From: UBA2022 sp964621555
GTDB taxonomy: Bacteria > Patescibacteriota > Dojkabacteria > SC72
Reading direction: 5' to 3'
DNA: 40,064 nucleotides
NCBI GenBank assembly: GCA_964621555.1
Contig: CAZUOO010000005.1
Location: forward strand, 1 to 40,064
Below are positions 26,184 to 33,551 of the stretch, one piece after another (position 1 is the stretch's first letter; the number at the start of each line of letters is the position of its first letter). Under the pieces are notes generated by a model. It saw only the letters and a program-made list of their open reading frames with translations, searched no databases and was not told where the DNA came from. The translations under genes and the position numbers were made by a program.

Positions 26184-27224
26184 ATGGAGTTTAAAAACCT
26201 TGAGATAAAAAATATATACGAGGAATTCAACAAAGACTCCTCAACGCAACCATTAAACGAACTAACTACGAAGTATAAAAAGGGTGGAAACGTATACAAA
26301 CTCATATACTCAAAGATAAAGGAAGTTGCCCCAGAGGATAAAAAAGCATACGGATACGAAGCAAACACAATAACCACATACATAGAAGAGAAACTCCACC
26401 AACTATCCCTCTCATCTGAAACATCCCTAGACCAAACAGAATACCTTGATCCAACTGCACCATTTGATATCAATCAAAATAGTAACTCAGGAACATTTCC
26501 TAAAGGATTAGAAGGTACTAAAAACCCACTAACCCAAGAGATGAAGAAGGTACTAGATATATTCAAAAGGATGGGATTTGACATAGCCGAATCAAGACAA
26601 CTAGACGACGACTACCACATGTTCGAAACACTAAACATACCTAAAGGACACCCTGCAAGAGACATTTGGGATACCTTTTGGACGGAAGAAGGATTAATAC
26701 CACCTGCACACACATCCACCATGCAAAATAGGGTAATGAAGATGGGTGGCGAACCTCCAATACGGTATGTAATACCAGGAAGATGCTATAGAAATGAGGC
26801 AACAGACGCCTCCCACGAACACACCTTCTACCAAATAGAAGGAGTATATGTAGATAAAAACATATCACTTGGAGATATGCTTGGAACAATTAAAACATAC
26901 CTAGAAGCCTTCTTTGAGATGGACCTAGATATAAAAGTACAGCCAGCATACTTCCCATTCACAGAACCAGATATGGAATTCATGATATCCTGTCCATTCT
27001 GTAGGAAAACGGGATGTAAAGTATGTAAATACTCAGGATGGATGGAAATAATGGGATGTGGAATGATCAATCCATTTGTATTAAAAGAGGCAGGAATAGA
27101 TCCAGAGATATACTCAGGCTTTGCTTGGGGGTTCGGACTAGACAGATTAGTAATGATTAAAAACGGAGTACAAGACATACGAAGATTCCATAGCGGAGAC
27201 CTTAACTTCTTACAACAATTCTAA
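26184..27224 (+). CDS. pheS: Phenylalanyl-tRNA synthetase alpha subunit with a four-Cys insert
   Basis: Catalytic subunit of the (alpha-beta)2 enzyme that charges tRNA-Phe. After a divergent N-terminal helical region (about 1-100) comes the class II core: NPLTQEMKKVLDIFKRMGF, FETLNIPKGHPARD, HTSTMQNRVM (motif 1-2 region), PGRCYRNEATDASHEHTFYQ (motif 2), FPFTEPDMEF and GFAWGFGLDRLVMIK (motif 3). Between FPFTEPD and the usual W.EI.GCGM segment lies a CPFCRKTGCKVCKYSG insert (about 271-286), a CxxC-x4-CxxC pattern that probably binds zinc. The ATG of pheT shares one base with the stop (TAATG), giving tight coupling. The N-terminal tRNA-binding coiled coil appears shorter or diverged. Confidence 0.94.
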   Translation: MEFKNLEIKNIYEEFNKDSSTQPLNELTTKYKKGGNVYKLIYSKIKEVAPEDKKAYGYEANTITTYIEEKLHQLSLSSETSLDQTEYLDPTAPFDINQNSNSGTFPKGLEGTKNPLTQEMKKVLDIFKRMGFDIAESRQLDDDYHMFETLNIPKGHPARDIWDTFWTEEGLIPPAHTSTMQNRVMKMGGEPPIRYVIPGRCYRNEATDASHEHTFYQIEGVYVDKNISLGDMLGTIKTYLEAFFEMDLDIKVQPAYFPFTEPDMEFMISCPFCRKTGCKVCKYSGWMEIMGCGMINPFVLKEAGIDPEIYSGFAWGFGLDRLVMIKNGVQDIRRFHSGDLNFLQQF

Positions 27225-29692
27225 TGTACATACCACTCAATTGGATAAAAGAATATACAGATGTAAACATACCTAATGAACAACTCATAGATGAAGTCTC
27301 TACGAAAATAGGGTCAGTCGAGGAAGTAATAGACCTTGCTAAGAAGTATGAAGGAATCACCATAGCCAAGATTGTAAAAACAGATCCACACCCTGATGCA
27401 GATAAACTTGGAGTATACCAACTAGATATTGGAGGAGGTAAGACTGTACAGGTAGTTGCAGGGGATAAAACGTTGGAAGTAGGTAATATGGTCGCATATT
27501 TCGCACCTGGAGTTAAAGTACCATACAATGCTCATCCAGAGAAGTACGATGGCATAGTTACAAAGGTATCACTTAGAGGAGTTGAATCAGAAGGTATGAT
27601 GGCCTCAGAAAGAGAGCTAGACTTGGGAAGTAACCACAACCATGTAATGAGACTAGATGAGAATGTAAAAGCTGGAGACTCACTAGCACAGGTATATAAC
27701 CTCAACGACCTAATACTAGACGTTGAAAATAAAGCACTAGCAAATAGAGGAGACCTCTTCGGCATCATAGGAATTGCTCGTGAACTATCAGGTATTCAAT
27801 CTATACCTTTCAAATCTCCAGATTGGTTACACACCAAAGCCAACACCAAGGAAAGCAATGAGATTGAGATAGGTATAACAAATGAGGTGGAAACATTCTG
27901 TAAAAGATATATGGCTGTAGCATTAAAAGACATCAAAGTATCCAGCTCTCCAACATGGCTAAAAGTACAACTCTCTAAAGTAGGTATTAGACCTATTAAC
28001 AACGTAGTAGATATCACAAACTACATGATGTATCTAACATCCCAACCATTACATGCATTTGATTTAGATAAGGTACTCGCACTTTCTGGAAAAGATAAAC
28101 CAGAAATACTAGTAAGACTAGCAAAAAGAGATGAAACCATTACCACCTTAGATGGAAAAACCATCACACTAGATGACAATACAATGGTGATTACAGACGG
28201 ACAGCACCCAATCGCTATTGCAGGAATAATGGGAGGACAAAGTACCGAGGTTGATGAAAATACCACTAGAGTCATAATTGAAAGTGCAAGCTTCGATAGG
28301 TATAACGTAAGGAAAACATCTATGAGGTTGGGACTTTTCACTGAGGCTGTAACCAGATTTACCAAAGCTATAGATCCTAACTTCTGTGAGAGTACACTAC
28401 AGAAGACTATCGATATGCTAAAGAAACTCGCAAGTGGAGTAGTTATGAGCAATATATACGATAGCTATGCACAACCAGTAGAGCCTAGGATAATAAACCT
28501 GAATATCAGCAAACTAAACACAATACTAGGTACAAGCCTAGAACTGGATGCAATTAAAGGATACCTTGAAAATATAGAATATGGCGTAGAAGTAACTGAG
28601 GATACGATACAAGTAACTGTACCTACATTCAGACAGGACGTACAGATTGCCGAAGATATATACGAAGACATAGGTAGACACTATGGATATAACAACATAC
28701 CTGTAACCCTCCCTACAAGATCAACTGCACCTAATAAGGTAAATAGTATGTTGGAATTCAAGGACAGATTAAGAGATATAGTAACCAAGATTGGTGGTAA
28801 CGAGCTACTCACATACAACTTCACAGATGCAAAAACATTTGAGAAGTACAATATAGACTTTAGTGAAGCGTACAAAATAATCAATCCACTCTCCCCAGAA
28901 CTGGAGTATATGAGATTTGAGCTACTCCCTTCACTTCTTGATAAAGCCTCATACAATATAGATCAAGGATTTAGTAACTTCATACTATATGAGATTAACA
29001 AAGGACATAGTAAAAATGATAGTGATCAGGATAAAACAGAAAACCTACCTATAGAGAGAGAATACCTAGGACTAGTAACACTCAATACCGAATATAAAGG
29101 TAGCTCATACTACAGTTCAAAGGCAGTATTAGAGAAAATCCTAACCAAGCTTAATGTAAAAACATACGACCTAATACTTCTAAAAGACGCAGATATGAGT
29201 AAAGTGAGGTGGATAGAGAGGGTAGGGACAATGCTAAACCCTAATAAATCTGCAATCCTAGTTATTAATGAAGAATATGTAGGAATATTAGGAGAGCTTT
29301 CTGCCTCATCACTCCTTAAATCCAAACTACCTAATACAATCTCAGTACTAGAATTAGATCTTAATACACTACAAGGGTATACCAAGGATAGCTATGGCTA
29401 TATAGAGCCTTCTAGGTACCCTAAAACAGCCCAAGACTTCTGTTTTGAAGTACCAACAGAGATTAGGTATAAAGATCTGTATAACATAGTAGAAAGAACC
29501 ATCACAGATGTTAACTACACATATGAAATTTCTCCATTGGATATTTATATGAAAGAGGGTAGTGATACAAAGAGAATTACATTTAGGTTAGTGCTTCAAC
29601 ATAGGGATAGAACATTAACACAGTATGATATTACTCAGCTTAGGAATACATTAGATAAGGAGGTAGAGAGTGTAGGGGGGAGGGTGGTGTAG
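27224..29692 (+). CDS. pheT: Phenylalanyl-tRNA synthetase beta subunit
   Basis: Full-length 822-aa beta subunit that binds tRNA-Phe and edits mischarged Tyr-tRNA. Domains in order: EMAP/OB-type tRNA-binding domain (about 40-150, DPHPDADKLGVYQLDIG), B3/B4 editing domain (about 210-395, including VDITNYMMYLTSQPLHAFD and TSMRLGLFTEAVTRFTKAID split by position), B5 domain (about 405-480, VTVPTFRQDVQIAEDIYEDIGR), inactive synthetase-like core (about 490-710) and the C-terminal FDX-ACB domain (about 727-822, RYPKTAQDFCFEVP to YDITQLRNTL). It starts on the last base of the pheS stop. The G-rich end (GTAGGGGGGAGGGTGGTGTAG) needs confirmation by reads but gives a normal C-terminus. Confidence 0.95.
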   Translation: MYIPLNWIKEYTDVNIPNEQLIDEVSTKIGSVEEVIDLAKKYEGITIAKIVKTDPHPDADKLGVYQLDIGGGKTVQVVAGDKTLEVGNMVAYFAPGVKVPYNAHPEKYDGIVTKVSLRGVESEGMMASERELDLGSNHNHVMRLDENVKAGDSLAQVYNLNDLILDVENKALANRGDLFGIIGIARELSGIQSIPFKSPDWLHTKANTKESNEIEIGITNEVETFCKRYMAVALKDIKVSSSPTWLKVQLSKVGIRPINNVVDITNYMMYLTSQPLHAFDLDKVLALSGKDKPEILVRLAKRDETITTLDGKTITLDDNTMVITDGQHPIAIAGIMGGQSTEVDENTTRVIIESASFDRYNVRKTSMRLGLFTEAVTRFTKAIDPNFCESTLQKTIDMLKKLASGVVMSNIYDSYAQPVEPRIINLNISKLNTILGTSLELDAIKGYLENIEYGVEVTEDTIQVTVPTFRQDVQIAEDIYEDIGRHYGYNNIPVTLPTRSTAPNKVNSMLEFKDRLRDIVTKIGGNELLTYNFTDAKTFEKYNIDFSEAYKIINPLSPELEYMRFELLPSLLDKASYNIDQGFSNFILYEINKGHSKNDSDQDKTENLPIEREYLGLVTLNTEYKGSSYYSSKAVLEKILTKLNVKTYDLILLKDADMSKVRWIERVGTMLNPNKSAILVINEEYVGILGELSASSLLKSKLPNTISVLELDLNTLQGYTKDSYGYIEPSRYPKTAQDFCFEVPTEIRYKDLYNIVERTITDVNYTYEISPLDIYMKEGSDTKRITFRLVLQHRDRTLTQYDITQLRNTLDKEVESVGGRVV

Positions 29693-29695
29693 AAG

Positions 29696-29776
29696 GGATT
29701 AGATTTAGATGTATAATAAACTCTACATTATGGTATGCTATTCATGAATGAAATTTCTCTAATCCAAATACCATAA
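29696..29776. repeat. Overlapping inverted repeats after pheT
   Basis: Two inverted repeats interleave here. GGATTAGA (29696-29703) matches TCTAATCC (29758-29765), and TTATGGTAT (29728-29736) matches ATACCATAA (29768-29776), a perfect 9-bp pair. Because the arms alternate, they could form a pseudoknot or mutually exclusive hairpins in RNA, or be operator-like DNA sites. No T-tract follows. They mark the left edge of the phosphonate-like island. Confidence 0.4.
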
Positions 29777-29802
29777 GTATTTATAGACATTAAAAGCTGG
29801 GC

Positions 29803-29831
29803 TTGACAAATTCTCTAAAAAAAAGTATCGT
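29803..29831 (+). promoter_or_regulatory. Promoter for the PEP-mutase operon
   Basis: Perfect TTGACA (29803-29808), 17-bp spacer, TATCGT (29826-29831, 4 of 6). The predicted start near 29838 gives a leader of about 155 bases before the first ATG, exceptional in a window where most promoters abut the start codon. Confidence 0.55.
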
Positions 29832-29842
29832 TCCAAGAATTA

Positions 29843-29933
29843 TGAGAAAATTCAATCTAACAAACCTATCAATTATTAAACTCTTTATCTACGAAGAGTA
29901 GATTTCTGGAGATGTTAGATTCGTGAATTCTCA
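29843..29933 (+). promoter_or_regulatory. Structured leader RNA (candidate riboswitch/attenuator aptamer)
   Basis: A long compound stem closes this leader. TGAG (29843-29846) pairs with CTCA (29930-29933) and, after an AA bulge, AATTC (29849-29853) pairs with GAATT (29925-29929). Then, across a CGT bulge on the 3' side, AATCTAACA (29854-29862) pairs with TGTTAGATT (29913-29921). Inside, ATCTAC (29887-29892) and GTAGAT (29898-29903) form a hairpin with a GAAGA loop. The loop segment TTTCTGGAG (29903-29911) is complementary, with one bulge, to the 5' part of the downstream terminator hairpin (29954-29963). Pairings are seen directly; ligand and function are inferred. I do not recognise a known riboswitch consensus. 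Confidence 0.55.
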
Positions 29934-29951
29934 CAAAATAACGAAAAACAT

Positions 29952-29975
29952 AACTCCCAGAAATGGGAGTTTTTT
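29952..29975 (+). terminator. Intrinsic terminator in the leader of the PEP-mutase operon
   Basis: Perfect 8-bp stem AACTCCCA (29952-29959) with TGGGAGTT (29964-29971), GAAA tetraloop, and T-tract to 29975. It lies 19 bases before the ATG at 29995. An open frame runs through it from 29923, but translation from there would cross the terminator, so the ATG at 29995 is the better start. Confidence 0.8.
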
Positions 29976-29994
29976 AAATTATAACACTTTCAAA

Positions 29995-30771
29995 ATGAAT
30001 AAAAAAAAGATAGTAGTCATTACAGACTGTAAAGATATAGCATACATGGAAATGAGACAAACTCTTTATAACCTTATTGAGATAAATAAACTTTCGAATA
30101 TAGAAGTTGAACCGGTTGTTGAAGTTGAGAACTTTTCTGTAGATCATGCAGCTTTTTCAATAAGATTACTTTCTGACCTTTACCCTGCTGGTACAGTATT
30201 CTTGGTCGTAGTAAGTGGTTTAGCAACTTCCCCTGCTAGGATTTTTGGAGAGCTCAACAATGGCATACTATTTGTAGGAAATAACTCTGGTTATATGAAT
30301 TGGACAATCAAGGATATTGGATTAAAATCACTATACGCAAATTTTACAGACAGAAAGGTTAACGGAAAATCATTTGGAGGTAAATATGTACAAGCCCCAA
30401 CTGCTGCAGCTTTACTCACTAATATAGAATTTGAAACTCTAGGTGAAGCAAAAAATGAGAATTTCTTGACCGATTATAATATAGAAAATGGAACTGTGGT
30501 ACACATTGATAATTTCGGACTAATGAAAGTCTTCGAAGAGACCATATCTGAATTTAAAGAAGGTCAAGTCTTATCACTAAATAAAAATGGAAAACATATT
30601 CTAGACGTCACTTATACCGAAAGTCTTAAAACTCATGATGATGGCAAATGGGTTATTTTTAATGGAAGCTCGCTACATTTAATGCCTGAAGTTGGTAGGG
30701 TTAGATCTATGAACTCTGCTGCTGAAATCGACTGTAAAGTGGGTGATGTATTAACATGGGAACTTAAGTAG
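29995..30771 (+). CDS. Divergent SAM hydroxide adenosyltransferase-like protein (DUF62 family)
   Basis: Resembles the DUF62/SAM_HAT family, which includes enzymes cleaving SAM to adenosine plus methionine and the SAM-dependent fluorinase and chlorinase. Family-like segments are the VVITD start, VENFSVDHAAFSIRLLSDLYPAGTVFLVVV (about 44-73, cited as one block), GKYVQAPTAAAL (129-140) and VVHIDNFG (168-175). Nearly all catalytic signatures are changed: the DPGVG Asp is Ser74, the HGRD His-Arg-Asp positions are Gly128/Lys130/Tyr131, and the FGN Asn is Leu176. The Asp-Arg-His water-activating triad of hydrolytic members is therefore missing, as it is in halogenases, but halogenase residues are not evident either. 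A different nucleophile, another adenosyl compound or a binding role are all possible. Start chosen downstream of the terminator; first gene of the operon, 2 bases before the next. Confidence 0.6.
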   Translation: MNKKKIVVITDCKDIAYMEMRQTLYNLIEINKLSNIEVEPVVEVENFSVDHAAFSIRLLSDLYPAGTVFLVVVSGLATSPARIFGELNNGILFVGNNSGYMNWTIKDIGLKSLYANFTDRKVNGKSFGGKYVQAPTAAALLTNIEFETLGEAKNENFLTDYNIENGTVVHIDNFGLMKVFEETISEFKEGQVLSLNKNGKHILDVTYTESLKTHDDGKWVIFNGSSLHLMPEVGRVRSMNSAAEIDCKVGDVLTWELK

Positions 30772-30773
30772 TT

Positions 30774-31442
30774 ATGTCTAGTAACTTATGTACAAATCGA
30801 AACATTGCTGTAATGTTTGATATGGGGGGAGTACTTTTCCTCAATGGTACAAAAATTGCACAAGCGAAAATGCTTTCTCTTGGCGCATCAAAACTTGCTA
30901 CTTATGAAATATTTTATGGAGAGGATTCATGGAAACTCAGAGAGGGTAAGATATCTTCCGGTAAATACTGGCAGATGATAAAGAAATCATTTCCATATGA
31001 ATTTGAATTAAACCCCAGAGAAATTTGGCTTGAATCTTACTGCCTAAATAATGATCTAATGAATTTCGCTACACTCCTTCATAAATATGGATATACTATA
31101 GGGATAGTTTCTGGTAATACAACCGAGAGAGTAAATTACCTAAAAAAGAAGTATAGATACTGTAAAAATTTTGACTATGAGTTCTACACATTCAATTTGG
31201 GAGTAAGTAAAATTGACCCTAAACTTTATCAAAAAGTTATAAAGGAAATAGGTTTCGAGCCCCAAAATATAATATTAGTAGACGACAAAAATGATTGTTT
31301 AGATGTAGCAGCTCAGTTAAACATACATGGAATTAAGCATACCTCAAATAATGTTACAATAGCTAAATTAATAGACCAGCTTAATGGATTACAAAGATTT
31401 AATGCTTTTCCAAAGCTCAAAGTGGAAAATTTTCTTGCATAA
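30774..31442 (+). CDS. HAD-superfamily hydrolase
   Basis: A 222-aa Rossmannoid hydrolase, most likely a phosphatase. Motif I reads FDMGGVLF with nucleophile Asp16; the usual second Asp is Gly18, as in YihX-like HADs. A helical cap covers about 25-100. Motif II is IVSGNTT (about 114-120), and motif III/IV is SKIDPKLYQKV...NIILVDDKND, with Lys near 146 and Asp-Asp near 169-170. It follows the DUF62-like gene by 2 bases without a ribosome-binding sequence, and its last roughly 20 codons overlap the next gene. In the context of a PEP mutase it could dephosphorylate a phosphate ester intermediate, or a phosphosugar released by the PNP-family enzyme. Substrate unknown. Confidence 0.8.
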   Translation: MSSNLCTNRNIAVMFDMGGVLFLNGTKIAQAKMLSLGASKLATYEIFYGEDSWKLREGKISSGKYWQMIKKSFPYEFELNPREIWLESYCLNNDLMNFATLLHKYGYTIGIVSGNTTERVNYLKKKYRYCKNFDYEFYTFNLGVSKIDPKLYQKVIKEIGFEPQNIILVDDKNDCLDVAAQLNIHGIKHTSNNVTIAKLIDQLNGLQRFNAFPKLKVENFLA

Positions 31443-31812
31443 AAATCAACAGTATCTTGGAAGAGTATACTTTCTCTATGATGGAGAAGAATCTGACATT
31501 TTCAGAATTAATGCAAAAGACCTTATTGAGCTTAAAGGCCTAGTTTTGAAGGTACAAAAAGCTCTAAATTCATGTTTCATGCCTGATAAGTATAATTACT
31601 CATCTCTTAACAATGACTTAGAGCATATGCATATGCATATGGTGCCACGGTATAAGAAGGTTAGAGAGTTCGCCGGACATATATTCAAAGATGTCAGATG
31701 GGGGTTAAACTACGCTCCATATGATCATGGATATATCCTTAAGCCAGAGATACTTAAGGAAATAGTATATAAACTTAAACATCTACTTAAAAATGAAATT
31801 GCAACTCAATGA
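31384..31812 (+). CDS. HIT-family (histidine triad) protein
   Basis: A 142-aa member of the histidine-triad superfamily, whose enzymes hydrolyse or transfer nucleoside monophosphates through a His-nucleotidyl intermediate. The triad is explicit: EHMHMHMVP (about 80-88) fits His-x-His-x-His-xx. Upstream, LHKNQQYLGRVYFLY and KALNSCFMPDKYNYSSLNND (about 56-75) match the substrate-binding strands of Ap4A-hydrolase-like members. The ATG at 31384 overlaps the HAD gene by 59 bases; an ATG at 31402 would reduce the overlap to 41 and still leave the complete domain. It overlaps the next gene by 20 bases. With a nucleotidyltransferase three positions away in the cluster, it may remove or move a nucleotidyl group on an intermediate (inference). 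Confidence 0.78.
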   Translation: MDYKDLMLFQSSKWKIFLHKNQQYLGRVYFLYDGEESDIFRINAKDLIELKGLVLKVQKALNSCFMPDKYNYSSLNNDLEHMHMHMVPRYKKVREFAGHIFKDVRWGLNYAPYDHGYILKPEILKEIVYKLKHLLKNEIATQ

Positions 31813-32797
31813 GATTAAAGAAACGTTATCGAAGCTTTTTGTATCTTATGGGATTTCAAAAAGTGACGCTGAATTGATATATCAATCAATGATTTATTCT
31901 GATTTAAGGGGCTATCCTAATCATGGAATATCTAGAGTTAACCAATTAGTTGAAGGTCTCGACTCAAAGTGTGTATCACCAATAGATATTAGCAAGGTTA
32001 TCAATGAGCAGAGGGCGGTTACCATTTACGATGGTGACGGGTCAATTGGCCAGGTAGTAGGAACAAAGGCAGTTCTTAAAACAATAGAAAAAGCAAAAGA
32101 ATTTGGGATTGCATATTGTGGGGTAGTCAACACTAGTCATATAGGTGCACTTTCGTACTATGCCGATCTTGCAGCTAATCATGGGATGTTTTGCTTGGTG
32201 ATGAGCACATCATCTCCTGCAGTTGCAGTACCGGGCAGTAAATATAAAATACTTGGAACTAATCCAATTGCGTATTCGTTTCCGACTAAGACATACAATC
32301 TAACTGGTGACTTTTCAACTTCAAAAGTCTCACGTGGTACTGTAATTGAAATGAATGAAAAGGGATTAGAATTTAGCTCTTTGAGCGGGGTAGACAAAGA
32401 TGGTAATCCCACAAGAAAACCAAGTGAAATCCTTGAAGGGGCCCTTATAACCCTTGATGATGGCTATAAAGGGGCCTTAATATCTTTACTGGTGAGTATT
32501 TTGGCAGGACCAATGATAGGAGGAGTTAACAACTACGATGTCGCTGGAACTCGTTACATGGACGAAAAGCCAAATAAAGGAGACTTCTTCTTAATTATTG
32601 ATATACATAAATCCACAAACTACGATAATTTCTTAACAAAAATGGAAGAGCTTAAAGACTATATCATTTCCGTTGGGGATACATTCAGAGTGCCAGGAGA
32701 GCGAGGATGTAGAACATTACTCAAGTCATCCAAAGACGGGATTGAAATACCTGATAACTTACTAAAATTGTTGAAACAAAATAAATTAATAGATTGA
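31793..32797 (+). CDS. Ldh2/ComC-type malate/lactate/sulfolactate dehydrogenase family
   Basis: NAD(P)-dependent 2-hydroxyacid oxidoreductase of the Ldh2 family (334 aa, normal length), distinct from the Rossmann-fold LDH/MDH enzymes. Family markers in order: SDLRGYPNHGISRVNQL (about 32-48, the SHG-like His region), VVNTSHIGALSYYA (about 107-120), LGTNPIAYSFPT (about 149-160), GDFSTSKVSRG (about 167-177), DDGYKGALISLLVSIL (about 223-238) and the C-terminal FRVPGERG. It overlaps the HIT gene by 20 bases. Relatives reduce pyruvate-like 2-oxoacids, including sulfopyruvate (ComC). Because a PEP mutase lies two genes downstream, phosphonopyruvate, the phosphonate analogue of sulfopyruvate, is an attractive substrate (inference), which would pull the unfavourable mutase reaction forward. 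Confidence 0.85.
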   Translation: MKLQLNEIKETLSKLFVSYGISKSDAELIYQSMIYSDLRGYPNHGISRVNQLVEGLDSKCVSPIDISKVINEQRAVTIYDGDGSIGQVVGTKAVLKTIEKAKEFGIAYCGVVNTSHIGALSYYADLAANHGMFCLVMSTSSPAVAVPGSKYKILGTNPIAYSFPTKTYNLTGDFSTSKVSRGTVIEMNEKGLEFSSLSGVDKDGNPTRKPSEILEGALITLDDGYKGALISLLVSILAGPMIGGVNNYDVAGTRYMDEKPNKGDFFLIIDIHKSTNYDNFLTKMEELKDYIISVGDTFRVPGERGCRTLLKSSKDGIEIPDNLLKLLKQNKLID

Positions 32798-32801
32798 TGT
32801 A

Positions 32802-33551
32802 ATGTACAAAGAGGCACTAAATGAATTCAAAAAGGAAGCTTTGAAAATTGAGGGGGTGAAAGACGTTCTCATTCGAGGGACCTCAGATTCAGATAAAGAA
32901 ATCACTGATGGATGGAGCGATCTAGATTTTTCAATCGTTTTCGAAAAGCTTGATTACAAATCACATTTAAGGGTAAGAAGCTTATACATAGCTTTAAAAA
33001 AGAAATTCAAATTCAAAATAAGTATAACCTGCGTTTCGGAGACTGACTTTAATAGTGATTTCCATCATCATGGTATTAAGCCATCAACATATACTTCTAG
33101 ACTTGAGAAAGACTCACATTCGCTTTTATCCATAAAACCTAATAGAAAAGCCGTATCTGATTTTTTACATCGAATAAGTGCTTACGAAAATCTAGTCTAT
33201 CTTGTTCATGACATAAGATCAAATATGATAAAAATGTCTACAAACGCAGCCGATATAAAAACGGTTACAATACACTTAATTAAGCGATCGAAGCATACAA
33301 TTAATAATTCCCTCTGTGTCCTGGAGGGGTATATTGGAGAGTCCATTGATAGTGATTTATACAATAAATACTATCAAGAAAAGTTTCCAGACTACATAAA
33401 TAAGCTAAAAGAATATCGAAAGGAGGTCCCTGATATAATAGATACTTATATGCTTGAAGGTATTTGTGAGAGGATTGTAAATCTTGTTGAATTCGCATAC
33501 GAAATTAGTACATCCCAAATAAATAAATTAATCAAACAACAAAATGGATAG
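32802..33551 (+). CDS. Pol-beta superfamily nucleotidyltransferase
   Basis: A 249-aa protein whose N-terminus has the minimal nucleotidyltransferase signature GTSDSDKEITDGWSDLDFSI (about 26-45): a Gly-Thr helix start and the metal-binding Asp40-x-Asp42 pair. The rest (about 110-249) is helical, like the substrate-binding half of aminoglycoside nucleotidyltransferase-type enzymes. It would transfer a nucleoside monophosphate from an NTP to a small molecule or protein. It starts 4 bases after the dehydrogenase stop and overlaps the PEP mutase ATG by 8 bases, so all three are coupled. In fosfomycin pathways a nucleotidyltransferase domain is fused to PEP mutase (Fom1), which makes a nucleotidylated phosphonate a plausible product here, although this enzyme is of a different fold family. 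Confidence 0.75.
   Translation: MYKEALNEFKKEALKIEGVKDVLIRGTSDSDKEITDGWSDLDFSIVFEKLDYKSHLRVRSLYIALKKKFKFKISITCVSETDFNSDFHHHGIKPSTYTSRLEKDSHSLLSIKPNRKAVSDFLHRISAYENLVYLVHDIRSNMIKMSTNAADIKTVTIHLIKRSKHTINNSLCVLEGYIGESIDSDLYNKYYQEKFPDYINKLKEYRKEVPDIIDTYMLEGICERIVNLVEFAYEISTSQINKLIKQQNG

Noticed and set aside
29878..29935. Resemblance to a SAM-I riboswitch (CTCTTTATC...AAGAG...GGAG)
   Set aside because: Only the first segment is vaguely similar; the conserved core of SAM-I (GGGAC, GGCCC, ATGAA-type blocks) is absent.
29923..29994. A 24-codon N-terminal extension of the DUF62-like protein starting at 29923 (GTG)
   Set aside because: It reads straight through the leader stem and the perfect terminator at 29952-29975; family similarity starts only after the ATG at 29995.
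29995..30771. Calling this gene a fluorinase or chlorinase
   Set aside because: It lacks the hydrolase triad as halogenases do, but the halide-pocket residues (for example the YSRE Ser segment) are not conserved either.
31384..31442. HAD-HIT overlap as a frameshifted fusion gene
   Set aside because: Both proteins have complete domains and normal ends, and other genes here also overlap; a later ATG (31402) would shorten the overlap.
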